DNA of 20,050 nucleotides from DATAWZ01 sp036266975 (GTDB lineage: Bacteria > Actinomycetota > Thermoleophilia > Solirubrobacterales > Solirubrobacteraceae), in NCBI GenBank assembly GCA_036266975.1, contig DATAWZ010000167.1, positions 1-20,050 on the forward strand, written 5' to 3'. The notes beneath the pieces are model-generated. The model was not told where the DNA came from, made no database searches, and worked only from the letters and a program-made list of their open reading frames with translations. A program made the position numbers and the translations under genes. Of this stretch, positions 8,601 through 13,509 are shown one piece after another (position 1 is the first letter of the stretch; each line of letters starts with the position of its first letter).

Positions 8601-8972
8601 GCCCGCGGCGCCGGCGGACTCGCGCGCGCTCAGCCCGCTCTCGACGGGACGGGGAAGGTCGATCAGCGACCCGCGCCCGGCGTCCAGCGCGAAGGCCACG
8701 CGGCCGCCCTCGACCAGGGCGGCCGGCGCGGAGTAGGCCGCCCGCCAGCGCGGTGCGTGCGGCCCGGCCGGCGGCGCCGCCACCTCGGGTCCGGGGAGCG
8801 CGGCCAGCCGGTGCGTGCGTCGTCCGTCATCGACGTGCAGCAGCGGGGGAGAGAGTCGCTCGCGTTGCGCCGAACGCCAGCGGCCTGACAATCGGAGCAG
8901 CACCGTGCCCGGCGCGGCATGGACGAACTCGAAGCGCTCGACCTCGAAGCTCAGTCCGGTCGTGGTGGTCAA
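2640..8972 (-). CDS. Giant coiled-coil protein with C-terminal membrane anchor
   Basis: The protein has 2110 residues from TTG at 8972. GAGGGA lies 9 nt upstream, and the TTG is 4 nt past the tmk stop, so the two genes are probably one transcript. A TTG at 9014 is in frame but lies inside tmk without such a site. Residues 1 to ~115 are a non-coiled, likely beta-rich domain (FEVERFEFVHAAPGTVLLRL, then LLHVDDGRRTHRLAALPGP). From ~125 to ~2000 the sequence is almost unbroken Glu/Ala/Arg/Gln/Leu heptads, nearly without Pro, as in a rod-like coiled coil. Exact tandem repeats sit at residues 859-1054 (14 x 14) and 1417-1608 (6 x 32). A strongly basic stretch precedes one hydrophobic helix (VVGLMLLLLGMGAATILLLG) ending a few residues from the C-terminus, so the rod is probably cytoplasmic and tail-anchored. 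It might be a cytoskeletal or polar scaffold, or a chromosome-linked protein; there is no ATPase motif as in SMC. Function unknown. Confidence 0.85.
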   Translation of the reverse strand: MTTTTGLSFEVERFEFVHAAPGTVLLRLSGRWRSAQRERLSPPLLHVDDGRRTHRLAALPGPEVAAPPAGPHAPRWRAAYSAPAALVEGGRVAFALDAGRGSLIDLPRPVESGLSARESAGAAGADAAAELDQERKRRERAERSADERRQAVQRLESALAAERAARDEAERRATEAESAWTRTETERAEGSERMSTRIRDLEYRASEAQAARARAEALLREAELQARAAHERLARLQSGEQEVQADIERSRAELAGQRQRIEEALVERQRARAEAVSERQRREELQAELRRAEQDAARAREQAERTLLAEREQLTQTQAERERLTAALQLELERADRAGELEGHTRQRVAELEAALQSAIAQVKENERDRTGTEASARAERERLLAALEAAQVEQRQAQEALALERETARQRLEQAQNEAEGLLRAERDRSKEALKNLRDQVAQAAVHQEHATEEQGVVADRLVQGAIASARAEADHQLAELRAELQSEMAATQARAEQRIVEAQRQAQSALEARQVAEARASVAQRAHDDVERMRAERDDALSDLGSAVDAGRLAREQVQSLRGELAQATARAARAQEREQRLGELQQALDEEQRRRAALEQAGARVAELEHAVEEARAAQGAAERASHAAGVELAELRVVHAGTAADRLEIERTHAELAQAHGELRTRLKAQEAAAAQLKERLQALQTEHEQTQTAHDAQVTELQSQITQGERLVKELSDRARTAEIHAERAAKHAEQVDRALEEARTEQLTLRTRSAELAQRATALDGKAAEAVSRASGLETRIAEARERAAAAEREAQEAEARVQEAQAEQQRSERRAREAAATSGEAEKLRALAQAEQTRLQGELEGALAAGEERRAALAEALAGLQERDQRIERLQTAVGKSAEHAESLQTAIAERDAKAAAVQATIGEHDRQLEELRAATAERDGRAREMQEAMRRREAQVVQLQGVIAERNEQSVELRSAIGERDQRTGELQAAVAENTKHIQGLKATLAERDERVAELGATVEAGEQKASDLQAARADTEGREKALQATLAERDAEAAAAAARLSELTAQLAEGEQALRAAAEDRGEVEQALVRAQEEREELGAALARAQSDQQTSSSRAEAATEEKTKLETRMRELRQAYDVAVERDRELRRAAEQSRERQVALQARAERAQAALAAGEQAREQLRTALEQAQGEHQRAAQRLEELSGELERVRAERASSVESLEAEQRQAEATLDELSERATTAEAARDELRAQLEELQDTRGTLTTRLRETEKARSELDAQVHESHSARDALAAELRAADLERRALQQRLIAIERERTEQQNRLEGVTGTRTELEQRLADTEHTRDTLQAQLRDARAEHESLRAQLERLADEHQAQRQQAETALRSAEARRQEAASTRDALKAELEKVGAEHDARLQDTVAWRRLLETRLSEAEKARETLQQQIDQSNGEREAATAELTGRLAETEQAREAVQAELEQRTSEHEAAIAELATQLHETDREREQLRGELEQLSAERQSTDEELRARVAEVSKARAALQQQLDAALAERERVRGELTGQLEEEAAARDALQERLERAAAEHEAAQEELASRLSGSQEAAETLRGELRDVCARRDALDQSATELQERLDELEQGRDALQRQLGEAHAQHETAELQRRALARALEAARASAADAQAALSERLVDLRQLQACVEAVKEQAEAEGTQLRGDVVEPLQARAGEAERALAQAQAALEQAQALADQRREAAEVAEERSAAAARQLAELEPRLASAEDELVTARAEHERVRAELDHAREQTGALQDERNQLRGELEQAQEGGTEPATPSAGTRRAELDVLRHERDQLERRLAESGEQAAGLQAASEAASREGSRLREALERTQGELEKAGEERARLVQERDRLAARARRRRGAASSDAPGSPEALEESLSRARTRAAESEMARAELEERVLELERALAERETTAAAHAAARQAIEKRLDRQAKGGETAARQAESARKAGREAEASVARESAKAERRERAAEQRQLRRAGEDPGWVERRRRGRVARARAERQRHAQVKLAQAHREGAVPRGLPVRGSRVSALPRVRPYRRHPSSRWLPSETVVGLMLLLLGMGAATILLLGVVRIVIAS
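4149..4724 (-). repeat. Six tandem 96-bp coding repeats (32-residue coiled-coil unit)
   Basis: Within the giant protein (residues 1417-1608) six consecutive 32-residue units keep exact register with no insertion or deletion. Each begins like ELTGRLAETEQAREAVQAEL, with variants starting ELATQLHETDRE, ELRARVAEVSKA, ELTGQLEEEAAA and ELASRLSGSQEA; the first unit starts LLETRLSEAEKA. The conserved pattern is a Leu at position 2, Leu/Val at 6, Leu/Val at 16 and Leu/Ile at 20. The middle is often charged (SEHEAA, AEHEAA). Register shifts by a few residues after 4149. Confidence 0.8.
5811..6398 (-). repeat. Fourteen tandem 42-bp coding repeats (14-residue coiled-coil unit)
   Basis: Residues 859-1054 of the giant protein are fourteen uninterrupted 14-residue units, each exactly two heptads. 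Typical units are ERDQRIERLQTAVG, ERDAKAAAVQATIG, EHDRQLEELRAATA, ERNEQSVELRSAIG, ENTKHIQGLKATLA and ERDERVAELGATVE. The consensus is roughly ERDxxxxxLQAxxA. All share one reading register across 588 bp, which points to origin by tandem duplication followed by divergence. Confidence 0.85.
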
Positions 8973-8976
8973 GCGG

Positions 8977-9606
8977 TCACATCCCTCTATGCAGCAGGCT
9001 CCGCACGGCCTCAAGCGCGGCCTCGAGAACCACCTCCGGTGCGGCCCGCGCGTCGATCACCCGGAAGCGCGCCGAATCGGTCTCGGCGAGCACATCGTAC
9101 GCCCTGCACACGGCGGAAAAAAAGTCAGCGCCCTCACGCTCCAGTCGGTCGCGCTGCGCCTCGCGCCCGCCGAGGCGCTCGCGGCCGAGCTCCGGCGGCA
9201 CGCGCAGCAGCAGCGTCAGGTCGGGCGTGAGCCCCCCGCTGGCGAACCGGTTGATCTCGGCCACGGCGTCGACGCCCAGCCCGCGGCCGGCGCCCTGGTA
9301 GGCGAGCGAGGAGTCCACGAACCGGTCGATCAGCACGAAGCGGCCCTGCTCGAGCAGCGGCCGCAGCCGCTCGTGCACGAGCTGGGCCCGGGCGGCCGCG
9401 TAGATCAGCGCCTCGGCGCGCGCGTCGACCTCGAGCTGCGGGTCGGTGACCAGCGCGCGCAGCCGCTCGGCGACCTCGACGCCGCCCGGCTCGCGCAGCA
9501 GCTCCACCGGCGCGCCGTCGGCCGCCAGTCGCTCGGCGAGCGTGCGCGCGAGCGTGCTCTTGCCCGCGCCATCCACCCCCTCGATGCTCACCAGCCGCCC
9601 ACGCAT
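8977..9606 (-). CDS. tmk: Thymidylate kinase (dTMP kinase)
   Basis: A 209-residue protein of normal family length. It phosphorylates dTMP to dTDP with ATP in the cytoplasm, on the path to dTTP for DNA synthesis. Seen directly: the P-loop GVDGAGKST at residues 10-18; LREPGG at 37-42, which binds the nucleotide monophosphate; the DR motif in LIDRFVDSSLAYQG (Asp94-Arg95); and an Arg-rich lid region around residues 140-165. The ATG at 9606 has no Shine-Dalgarno sequence, but a TAGCGT -10-like box ends 7 nt upstream, so the mRNA is probably leaderless. The gene diverges from holB and is followed after 4 nt by the giant coiled-coil gene. In many bacteria tmk and holB are neighbours on the same strand; here they are back to back. 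Confidence 0.97.
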   Translation of the reverse strand: MRGRLVSIEGVDGAGKSTLARTLAERLAADGAPVELLREPGGVEVAERLRALVTDPQLEVDARAEALIYAAARAQLVHERLRPLLEQGRFVLIDRFVDSSLAYQGAGRGLGVDAVAEINRFASGGLTPDLTLLLRVPPELGRERLGGREAQRDRLEREGADFFSAVCRAYDVLAETDSARFRVIDARAAPEVVLEAALEAVRSLLHRGM

Positions 9607-9613
9607 CGCCGGG

Positions 9614-9619
9614 ACGCTA
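9614..9619 (-). promoter_or_regulatory. -10 box of tmk (TAGCGT)
   Basis: TAGCGT on the minus strand fits TAnnnT and is separated from the tmk ATG by 7 nt, about the usual distance from -10 to transcription start. The transcript would therefore start at or within a base or two of the ATG. No clear -35 is seen. Confidence 0.5.
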
Positions 9620-9629
9620 TCGAGACCGC

Positions 9630-9657
9630 GGGGGCGAAGGCGCCGGGCGCCGCCCCC
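9630..9657. promoter_or_regulatory. Inverted repeat midway between divergent tmk and holB promoters
   Basis: GGGGGCG (9630-9636) and CGCCCCC (9651-9657) are perfect 7-bp arms around a 14-nt centre that itself holds the palindrome GGCGCC. The repeat centre lies within about 3 bp of the midpoint between the two outward-facing -10 boxes. It would cover the -35 regions of both, so a shared operator is possible. In such GC-rich DNA chance is a real alternative. Confidence 0.35.
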
Positions 9658-9662
9658 CTGGA

Positions 9663-9668
9663 TAGGGT
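9663..9668 (+). promoter_or_regulatory. -10 box of holB (TAGGGT)
   Basis: TAGGGT ends 6 nt before the ATG at 9675, matching the layout of leaderless genes. GAGG directly abuts the ATG, too close to act as a normal ribosome binding site, which supports leaderless translation. Confidence 0.5.
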
Positions 9669-9674
9669 CAGAGG

Positions 9675-10760
9675 ATGCTTCCGCGCCTGGAGGACCATCC
9701 GCACGCCCGCGCGGTCCTGACGCCGGCGCTGCCGCCCGGTCAGGCCTCGCACGCCTACCTGTTCGCCGGTCCGGCGGGCGCGGGCAAGCGCGAGGTCGCG
9801 CGCGCCTTCGCCGCCGCGCTGCTCGCCGACGGCGCCGATGACCCCGAGGCGGCCGCCGAGCGCGTGCAGCGCGGCGTCCACCCCGACCTCGTGTGGGTCT
9901 CGCCGAGCGGCGCCGCCGAGATGCTCGTCGCCGACGTCGATCAGGCGGTGGTGGCGGCCGCGGCGCTGACCCCCTTCGAGGCCCGGCGGCGGGTGTGGGT
10001 GCTCGAGCGCGCCGAGACGATGAACGACCAGGCCGCCAACCGCCTGCTCAAGACGCTCGAGGAGCCGCCCGCGTTCGCGCACCTGATCCTGATCGCCGAT
10101 CGGCCGGAGGATCTGCTGGCGACGATCGCCTCGCGCTGTCAGCGTGTGCGCTTCGATCCGCCGCCGCCGGCGCGGATCGCCGAGCGGCTGCTCGCCGAGG
10201 GGGTCGCGCCCGAGCACGCCGAGGCGGCGGCGCGACTGTCGCTGGGCGACGCCCACCGCGCGCGGGCGCTTGCCGCCGAGCCGGGGCGCGAGCTGCGCGC
10301 CAGCGCCGAGGGGCTCGTGCGCGAGGGGCACTGCCAGCCGCTGCTCGACCAGGCCCGCGCGGCGGGCGCGCGGGCGCGCGAGTCCGAGCAGGAGCGCGCC
10401 GCCGCCGAGCTCGAGCTGCTGCCCAGCCGCGAGCGCCGGCGCGCCGAGCGCGAGGCGGCCGAGCGCGCCCAGCGGGCTGAGCGCCGCGCGCGTACGGCGG
10501 CGCTCGACGAGGGGCTGCGCCTGGCCGGCCTGTGGCTGCGCGACGCCGCCTGCCTGGCCATGGGCGCCGGCGAGGTCATCCACGCCGTCGACCGCCGCGA
10601 GCAGCTCGAGCGCGACATCGCCGGCCGCGATCCCGCCGCGCTGCGCCGGGGCCTCGAGCTCGTCGAGGACACGCGCCGGCGGTTGCCGGTGTTCGTCGGC
10701 GAGGACCTCGCGCTCGACGCGCTCGCGCTGCGCCTGCGCCGCGAGCTCAGCGCGACTTGA
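9675..10760 (+). CDS. holB: DNA polymerase III delta' subunit (clamp loader)
   Basis: A 361-residue AAA+ protein. The delta' subunit is part of the clamp loader that places the sliding clamp on DNA during replication. Seen: HAYLFAGPAGAGKRE, with a P-loop-like GPAGAGK at residues 32-38; VHPDLVW; NRLLKTLEEPPAFAHLILIADRPEDLLATIASRCQRV, the family's sensor/SRC region with Ser153-Arg154-Cys155. The four-cysteine zinc module that usually lies between the P-loop and the HPD segment is absent here. Residues ~235-280 are a highly charged Arg/Glu/Ala helix. The 3' end overlaps the convergent acetyltransferase gene by 14 bp. Transcription is probably leaderless. A DnaX (tau/gamma) homologue is an alternative but would be longer and carry the zinc module, so delta' is preferred. 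Confidence 0.92.
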   Translation: MLPRLEDHPHARAVLTPALPPGQASHAYLFAGPAGAGKREVARAFAAALLADGADDPEAAAERVQRGVHPDLVWVSPSGAAEMLVADVDQAVVAAAALTPFEARRRVWVLERAETMNDQAANRLLKTLEEPPAFAHLILIADRPEDLLATIASRCQRVRFDPPPPARIAERLLAEGVAPEHAEAAARLSLGDAHRARALAAEPGRELRASAEGLVREGHCQPLLDQARAAGARARESEQERAAAELELLPSRERRRAEREAAERAQRAERRARTAALDEGLRLAGLWLRDAACLAMGAGEVIHAVDRREQLERDIAGRDPAALRRGLELVEDTRRRLPVFVGEDLALDALALRLRRELSAT

Positions 10761-11319
10761 GGTGCAGCCGCCAGTCCTCGGCGAGCAGCGCCCAGCGCTC
10801 GTGGTCGCGCCAGGCCCCGTTGATGCGCAGGTAGCGCGGCGAGTAGCCCTCGCGGCGGAAGCCGCAGCGCTCGGCCAGCGCCAGTGAGCGGCCGTTGCCG
10901 GGCTGGATGTTGGCCTCCACCCGGTGCAGGCCGAGCTCGTCGAATGCACGCGCGAGCACGAGCTCGAGGCCCTCGGTCATGTAGCCCTGCGCGGCGTGCG
11001 GGGCGCCGACCGCGTAGCCGAGGTAGGCGCTCTGCAGCCCGCCGCGGACGATGTGGTTGAGGTTGGCGAACCCGACGATCACGCCGTCGGGCGAGCGGCA
11101 GATCAGGTGCGCCTCGGTGTCGGCGCGGGAGGCGCGCTCGAGCAGGGCGTCGTAGTCGGCGTCGGTGGTGGGCGGCACCGCCCACGGCAGGTGCATCGTG
11201 CGGCTCTCGCGCATCAGCGCGAGGAACTCGTCGCGGTCGGCGGGGGACGGCGCGCGCAGGGTCACCCGGGCCCGCGCCGTGGTGCGCGATCCGGCGGTGA
11301 TCCAGGGCAGTCGCGACAT
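10747..11319 (-). CDS. GNAT-family N-acetyltransferase, RimJ/RimL type
   Basis: The product has 190 residues from ATG 11319, which has GGGGG 5 nt upstream; an in-frame ATG at 11331 would add four residues but has no ribosome binding site. Family features are RVTLRAPSPADRDEFLALM at the N-terminus, the acetyl-CoA loop in AAQGYMTEGLELVLARAF (Q-x-x-x-x-G/A type), and the C-terminal NGRSLALAERCGFRREGY followed by HERWALL. These are typical of enzymes that acetylate N-termini of ribosomal proteins (RimJ/RimL) or small amines with acetyl-CoA. The substrate cannot be read from sequence. The gene lies 52 nt downstream of the PHP gene on the same strand, possibly co-transcribed, and overlaps the end of holB by 14 bp. 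Confidence 0.9.
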   Translation of the reverse strand: MSRLPWITAGSRTTARARVTLRAPSPADRDEFLALMRESRTMHLPWAVPPTTDADYDALLERASRADTEAHLICRSPDGVIVGFANLNHIVRGGLQSAYLGYAVGAPHAAQGYMTEGLELVLARAFDELGLHRVEANIQPGNGRSLALAERCGFRREGYSPRYLRINGAWRDHERWALLAEDWRLHLKSR

Positions 11320-11371
11320 CGTGACCCCCATTGTCTCGCAACCGCGTGCTCGTGGCGTGCGCTTTTTCGCC

Positions 11372-12250
11372 TCAGTCGAGGATCGGCCCGAGCTCGGGCG
11401 TCAGCCCGTGCAGCTCGAAGGCGCAAAAGCGGCTGAACAGCTTGTGCTCGGGCCCGTGGAAGTCCGAGGACCCGGTGGTGAGCATGCCCCGCGAGCGGGC
11501 CTGCTCGGCGGCGAACAGCGTCTGCTCGCGATCGTGGGTGACGTAGAAGGCCTCGACGCCGTCGATGCCCCAGTCGCGGAAGACGCCGATCGTCTCGCCG
11601 ACGTCTTCGGCGTCCTTGATGTCCCAGAACGGGTGCGCCCACACGGCCACGCCGCCGACCCGGTGGATGAGCTCGACGGCCTGCGAGACGGTCGGGATCT
11701 CGCGCATGCGGAAGGCCGGCTTGCCCTCGATCAGGTAGCTGGCGATCATCGGCGAGATTCCGTCGATGCCCTCGGCGGCGAGTCGCTCGGCGTTGGCCGG
11801 CTCGCCGACGACGGCCTCGGCCAGGTGCGGGCGGCCCACCGTCTGCCCGGCGGCCTGGCGCTCATCGATGAACGACAGGTCGACGGTGAACCCGAGCTCG
11901 ATCAGCGCCTGCCCCATCCGGTGCGCGCGCAGGTCGCGGTCGCGCCGGTAGGCCTCGAGCGCCTCGGCGAGCGCCGGATGCTCGTGGTCGATGCCGTAGC
12001 CGAGGATGTGCAGATCGAGCTCGCCGCGGTGGATGGCGGAGATCTCGACCGCGCGCACGATCCGCACGCCGTGCTCGCGCCCGGCGGCGATCGCCTCGGC
12101 CACGCCCTCGACGCTGTCGTGGTCGCTGAGCGCGAGTGCCTGCACGCCGGCCGCGGCGGCGGCCGCGACGACCCCGGCGGGCGGCAGCGCCCCGTCCGAG
12201 CACGTTGAATGGGATTGAAGATCGAAGCGCGGCGGGTTCGTGGCAGGCAT
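11372..12250 (-). CDS. PHP-domain phosphoesterase (nucleoside-3',5'-bisphosphate phosphatase / RNase AM-like)
   Basis: The product has 292 residues from ATG 12250; an in-frame GTG at 12262 and upstream codons exist but a -10 box lies between. It is a PHP-domain metal-dependent phosphoesterase like YciV/RnaAM, which removes phosphates from pAp-type nucleotides or trims short RNA 5' ends. Motifs in order: DLQSHSTCSDG (residues 10-20), LSDHDS (41-46), EIS (69-71), DLHILGYGI (79-87), VWAHPFWD, and near the C-terminus GSSDFHGPEHK. Most of the metal-binding His, Asp and Glu residues are present, but motif I reads D-L-Q-S-H where the usual form is D-L-H-x-H, so the first His is Gln. The region between motifs III and IV is the helical insertion usual for this group. 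The exact substrate is uncertain. Confidence 0.88.
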   Translation of the reverse strand: MPATNPPRFDLQSHSTCSDGALPPAGVVAAAAAAGVQALALSDHDSVEGVAEAIAAGREHGVRIVRAVEISAIHRGELDLHILGYGIDHEHPALAEALEAYRRDRDLRAHRMGQALIELGFTVDLSFIDERQAAGQTVGRPHLAEAVVGEPANAERLAAEGIDGISPMIASYLIEGKPAFRMREIPTVSQAVELIHRVGGVAVWAHPFWDIKDAEDVGETIGVFRDWGIDGVEAFYVTHDREQTLFAAEQARSRGMLTTGSSDFHGPEHKLFSRFCAFELHGLTPELGPILD

Positions 12251-12260
12251 GTGGAGAGAC

Positions 12261-12266
12261 ACCCTA
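12261..12266 (-). promoter_or_regulatory. -10 box of the PHP gene (TAGGGT)
   Basis: TAGGGT on the minus strand lies 10 nt before the ATG at 12250 and has the same sequence as the holB box. A transcript starting 6-8 nt downstream would have a leader of only a few bases. Confidence 0.45.
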
Positions 12267-12293
12267 GCCCCTCCGCAATCCGTTGAGTACTGG

Positions 12294-12345
12294 GTAACAT
12301 CTGTTACGAGGCCCGATGATCGGCCGATGAAATAACTCGTCATCG
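12294..12345. promoter_or_regulatory. Cluster of three palindromes upstream of the 2-oxoacid dehydrogenase operon
   Basis: Between the divergent PHP gene and the E1 alpha gene are GTAACATCTGTTAC (12294-12307, perfect 6-bp arms, 2-nt centre), CCGATGATCGG (12313-12323, perfect 5-bp arms, 1-nt centre), and CGATGA/TCATCG (12325-12330 and 12340-12345, 9-nt centre). The stretch is visibly more AT-rich than its surroundings. The first palindrome looks like a dimeric-repressor operator (TetR, GntR or Lrp type). Which protein binds is unknown. Confidence 0.5.
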
Positions 12346-12406
12346 AGGCGCCGTCCGGAGATCCCGACCGGCGCCCGAAGTGGCTCAGCGGCGATCCCGT
12401 CTGAGC

Positions 12407-12413
12407 AGGAGGG
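12407..12413 (+). promoter_or_regulatory. Ribosome binding site of E1 alpha
   Basis: AGGAGGG lies 10 nt before ATG 12424, with AAAGGA closer in. This strong site contrasts with the leaderless-looking starts of most other first genes here and implies a real 5' untranslated leader for this operon. Confidence 0.6.
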
Positions 12414-12423
12414 AAAGGACCCC

Positions 12424-13509
12424 ATGGCGACTGGAATGACCGCCCCCGCGGCGACGATCCGCCCGGAGGGCGTCGTGTACCGCCTGAAGGCGGCGCCGAG
12501 CGATCGGCTGCTCGATCGCGATGACCGCACCGCGCTGCTGCGCGCGATGCTGCTCATGCGCGCGCTGGAGCAGCGCGCGATGATCCTCTACCGCCAGGGC
12601 CGCGTGCCCGGCTCCTTCTACGACGGCTACGGGCAGGAGGCGATCTCGGCCGGGGCGGCGTTCGCGATGGCCGCGCAGGACCGCCTGTGCGTCCTGCACC
12701 GGGACCTGGCGGCTCACCTGGTCCGCGGCGTTGACCCGGCGCGCATCCTCGGCCAGTACATGGGCCGCGCCGGCGGGGTGACCGCCGGCCGCGACGGCAA
12801 CGTGCACTTCGGCGACCCGGCGACCGGCTGCGTGGGGATGGTCTCGATGCTCCCGGACATGATGCTCGTCGCCGTGGGGATGGCGATGGCCTTTCGCTGC
12901 CGGGGCGAGAGGCGCTGCGCGCTGACCTGGTTCGGCGACGGGTCGACCTCGCGCGGGGACTGGCACGAGGCGATGAACTGGGCCGGCGTGCAGCGCCTGC
13001 CGGTGGTGTTCGTGCTCGAGAACAACCAGTACGCGTACTCGACGCCGACCGCCCAGCAGTTCGCGATCGACCCGGTCGAGCGGGCCCGCTCCTACGGGTT
13101 CCCGGGGGTGCGCGTGGACGGCAACGACGTGGAGGCGGTGTTCACCGCCGTGCACCACGCGCGCGAGCGCGCGCTGGCCGGCGAGGGACCGACGCTGATC
13201 GAGGCCAACACGATGCGCATGCACGGGCACGCCGCCCACGACGACATGCGCTACGTGCCGCCCGAGCTGCTCGACCAGTGGCGCGAGCGCGACCCGATCG
13301 AGCTGCAGGCCGGGCGGGTGGCCGAGCTCGGCGTCGACGTCGCCGCCCTGCGCGCCTCGGTGCAGCAGATCGTGCAGCGCGCGACCGAGGAGGCGTTGGC
13401 GATGCCCATGCCCGACCCGGCCGACGCCACCCGCGGCGTGTTCTGCGAGGGCGAGGCCGTGCCGCTCGGCGATCCGGTGGCCCCGATGCGCTGGAGCGGC
13501 CATGCCTGA
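12424..13509 (+). CDS. 2-oxoacid dehydrogenase E1 component, alpha subunit (probably branched-chain)
   Basis: A 361-residue thiamine-diphosphate enzyme subunit. With E1 beta it decarboxylates a 2-oxoacid and passes the acyl group to lipoyl-E2. Seen: LLMRALEQRAMILYRQGRVPGSFY (near 40-60), HRDLAAHLVRG, and the TPP/Mg motif from GDGSTSRGDWHEAMNWA (starting at residue 171) to ENNQYAYSTP (Asn200-Asn201). Also RARSYGFPGVRVDGND and RMHGHAAHDDMRYV, the active-site loop region of this family. It starts a tightly overlapping operon with E1 beta (8-nt overlap), E2 and an amino-acid dehydrogenase. The last gene suggests branched-chain 2-oxoacids from Leu/Ile/Val as substrate, but pyruvate or acetoin cannot be excluded from sequence alone. 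The upstream palindromes probably control the operon. Confidence 0.93.
   Translation: MATGMTAPAATIRPEGVVYRLKAAPSDRLLDRDDRTALLRAMLLMRALEQRAMILYRQGRVPGSFYDGYGQEAISAGAAFAMAAQDRLCVLHRDLAAHLVRGVDPARILGQYMGRAGGVTAGRDGNVHFGDPATGCVGMVSMLPDMMLVAVGMAMAFRCRGERRCALTWFGDGSTSRGDWHEAMNWAGVQRLPVVFVLENNQYAYSTPTAQQFAIDPVERARSYGFPGVRVDGNDVEAVFTAVHHARERALAGEGPTLIEANTMRMHGHAAHDDMRYVPPELLDQWRERDPIELQAGRVAELGVDVAALRASVQQIVQRATEEALAMPMPDPADATRGVFCEGEAVPLGDPVAPMRWSGHA

Noticed and set aside
3501..8888. Very long plus-strand open frames rich in Leu/Gly/Arg opposite the giant coiled-coil gene
   Set aside because: They are the antisense mirror of GAG/CTC/GCC/CGC-rich codons. They have no start context, domain, signal or coherent ends, while the minus strand has a ribosome binding site, an N-terminal domain and a C-terminal membrane helix.
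2640..8972. SMC/Rad50-type ATPase as identity of the giant protein
   Set aside because: No Walker A, Walker B or signature motif is present at either end. The C-terminus is a membrane helix instead.
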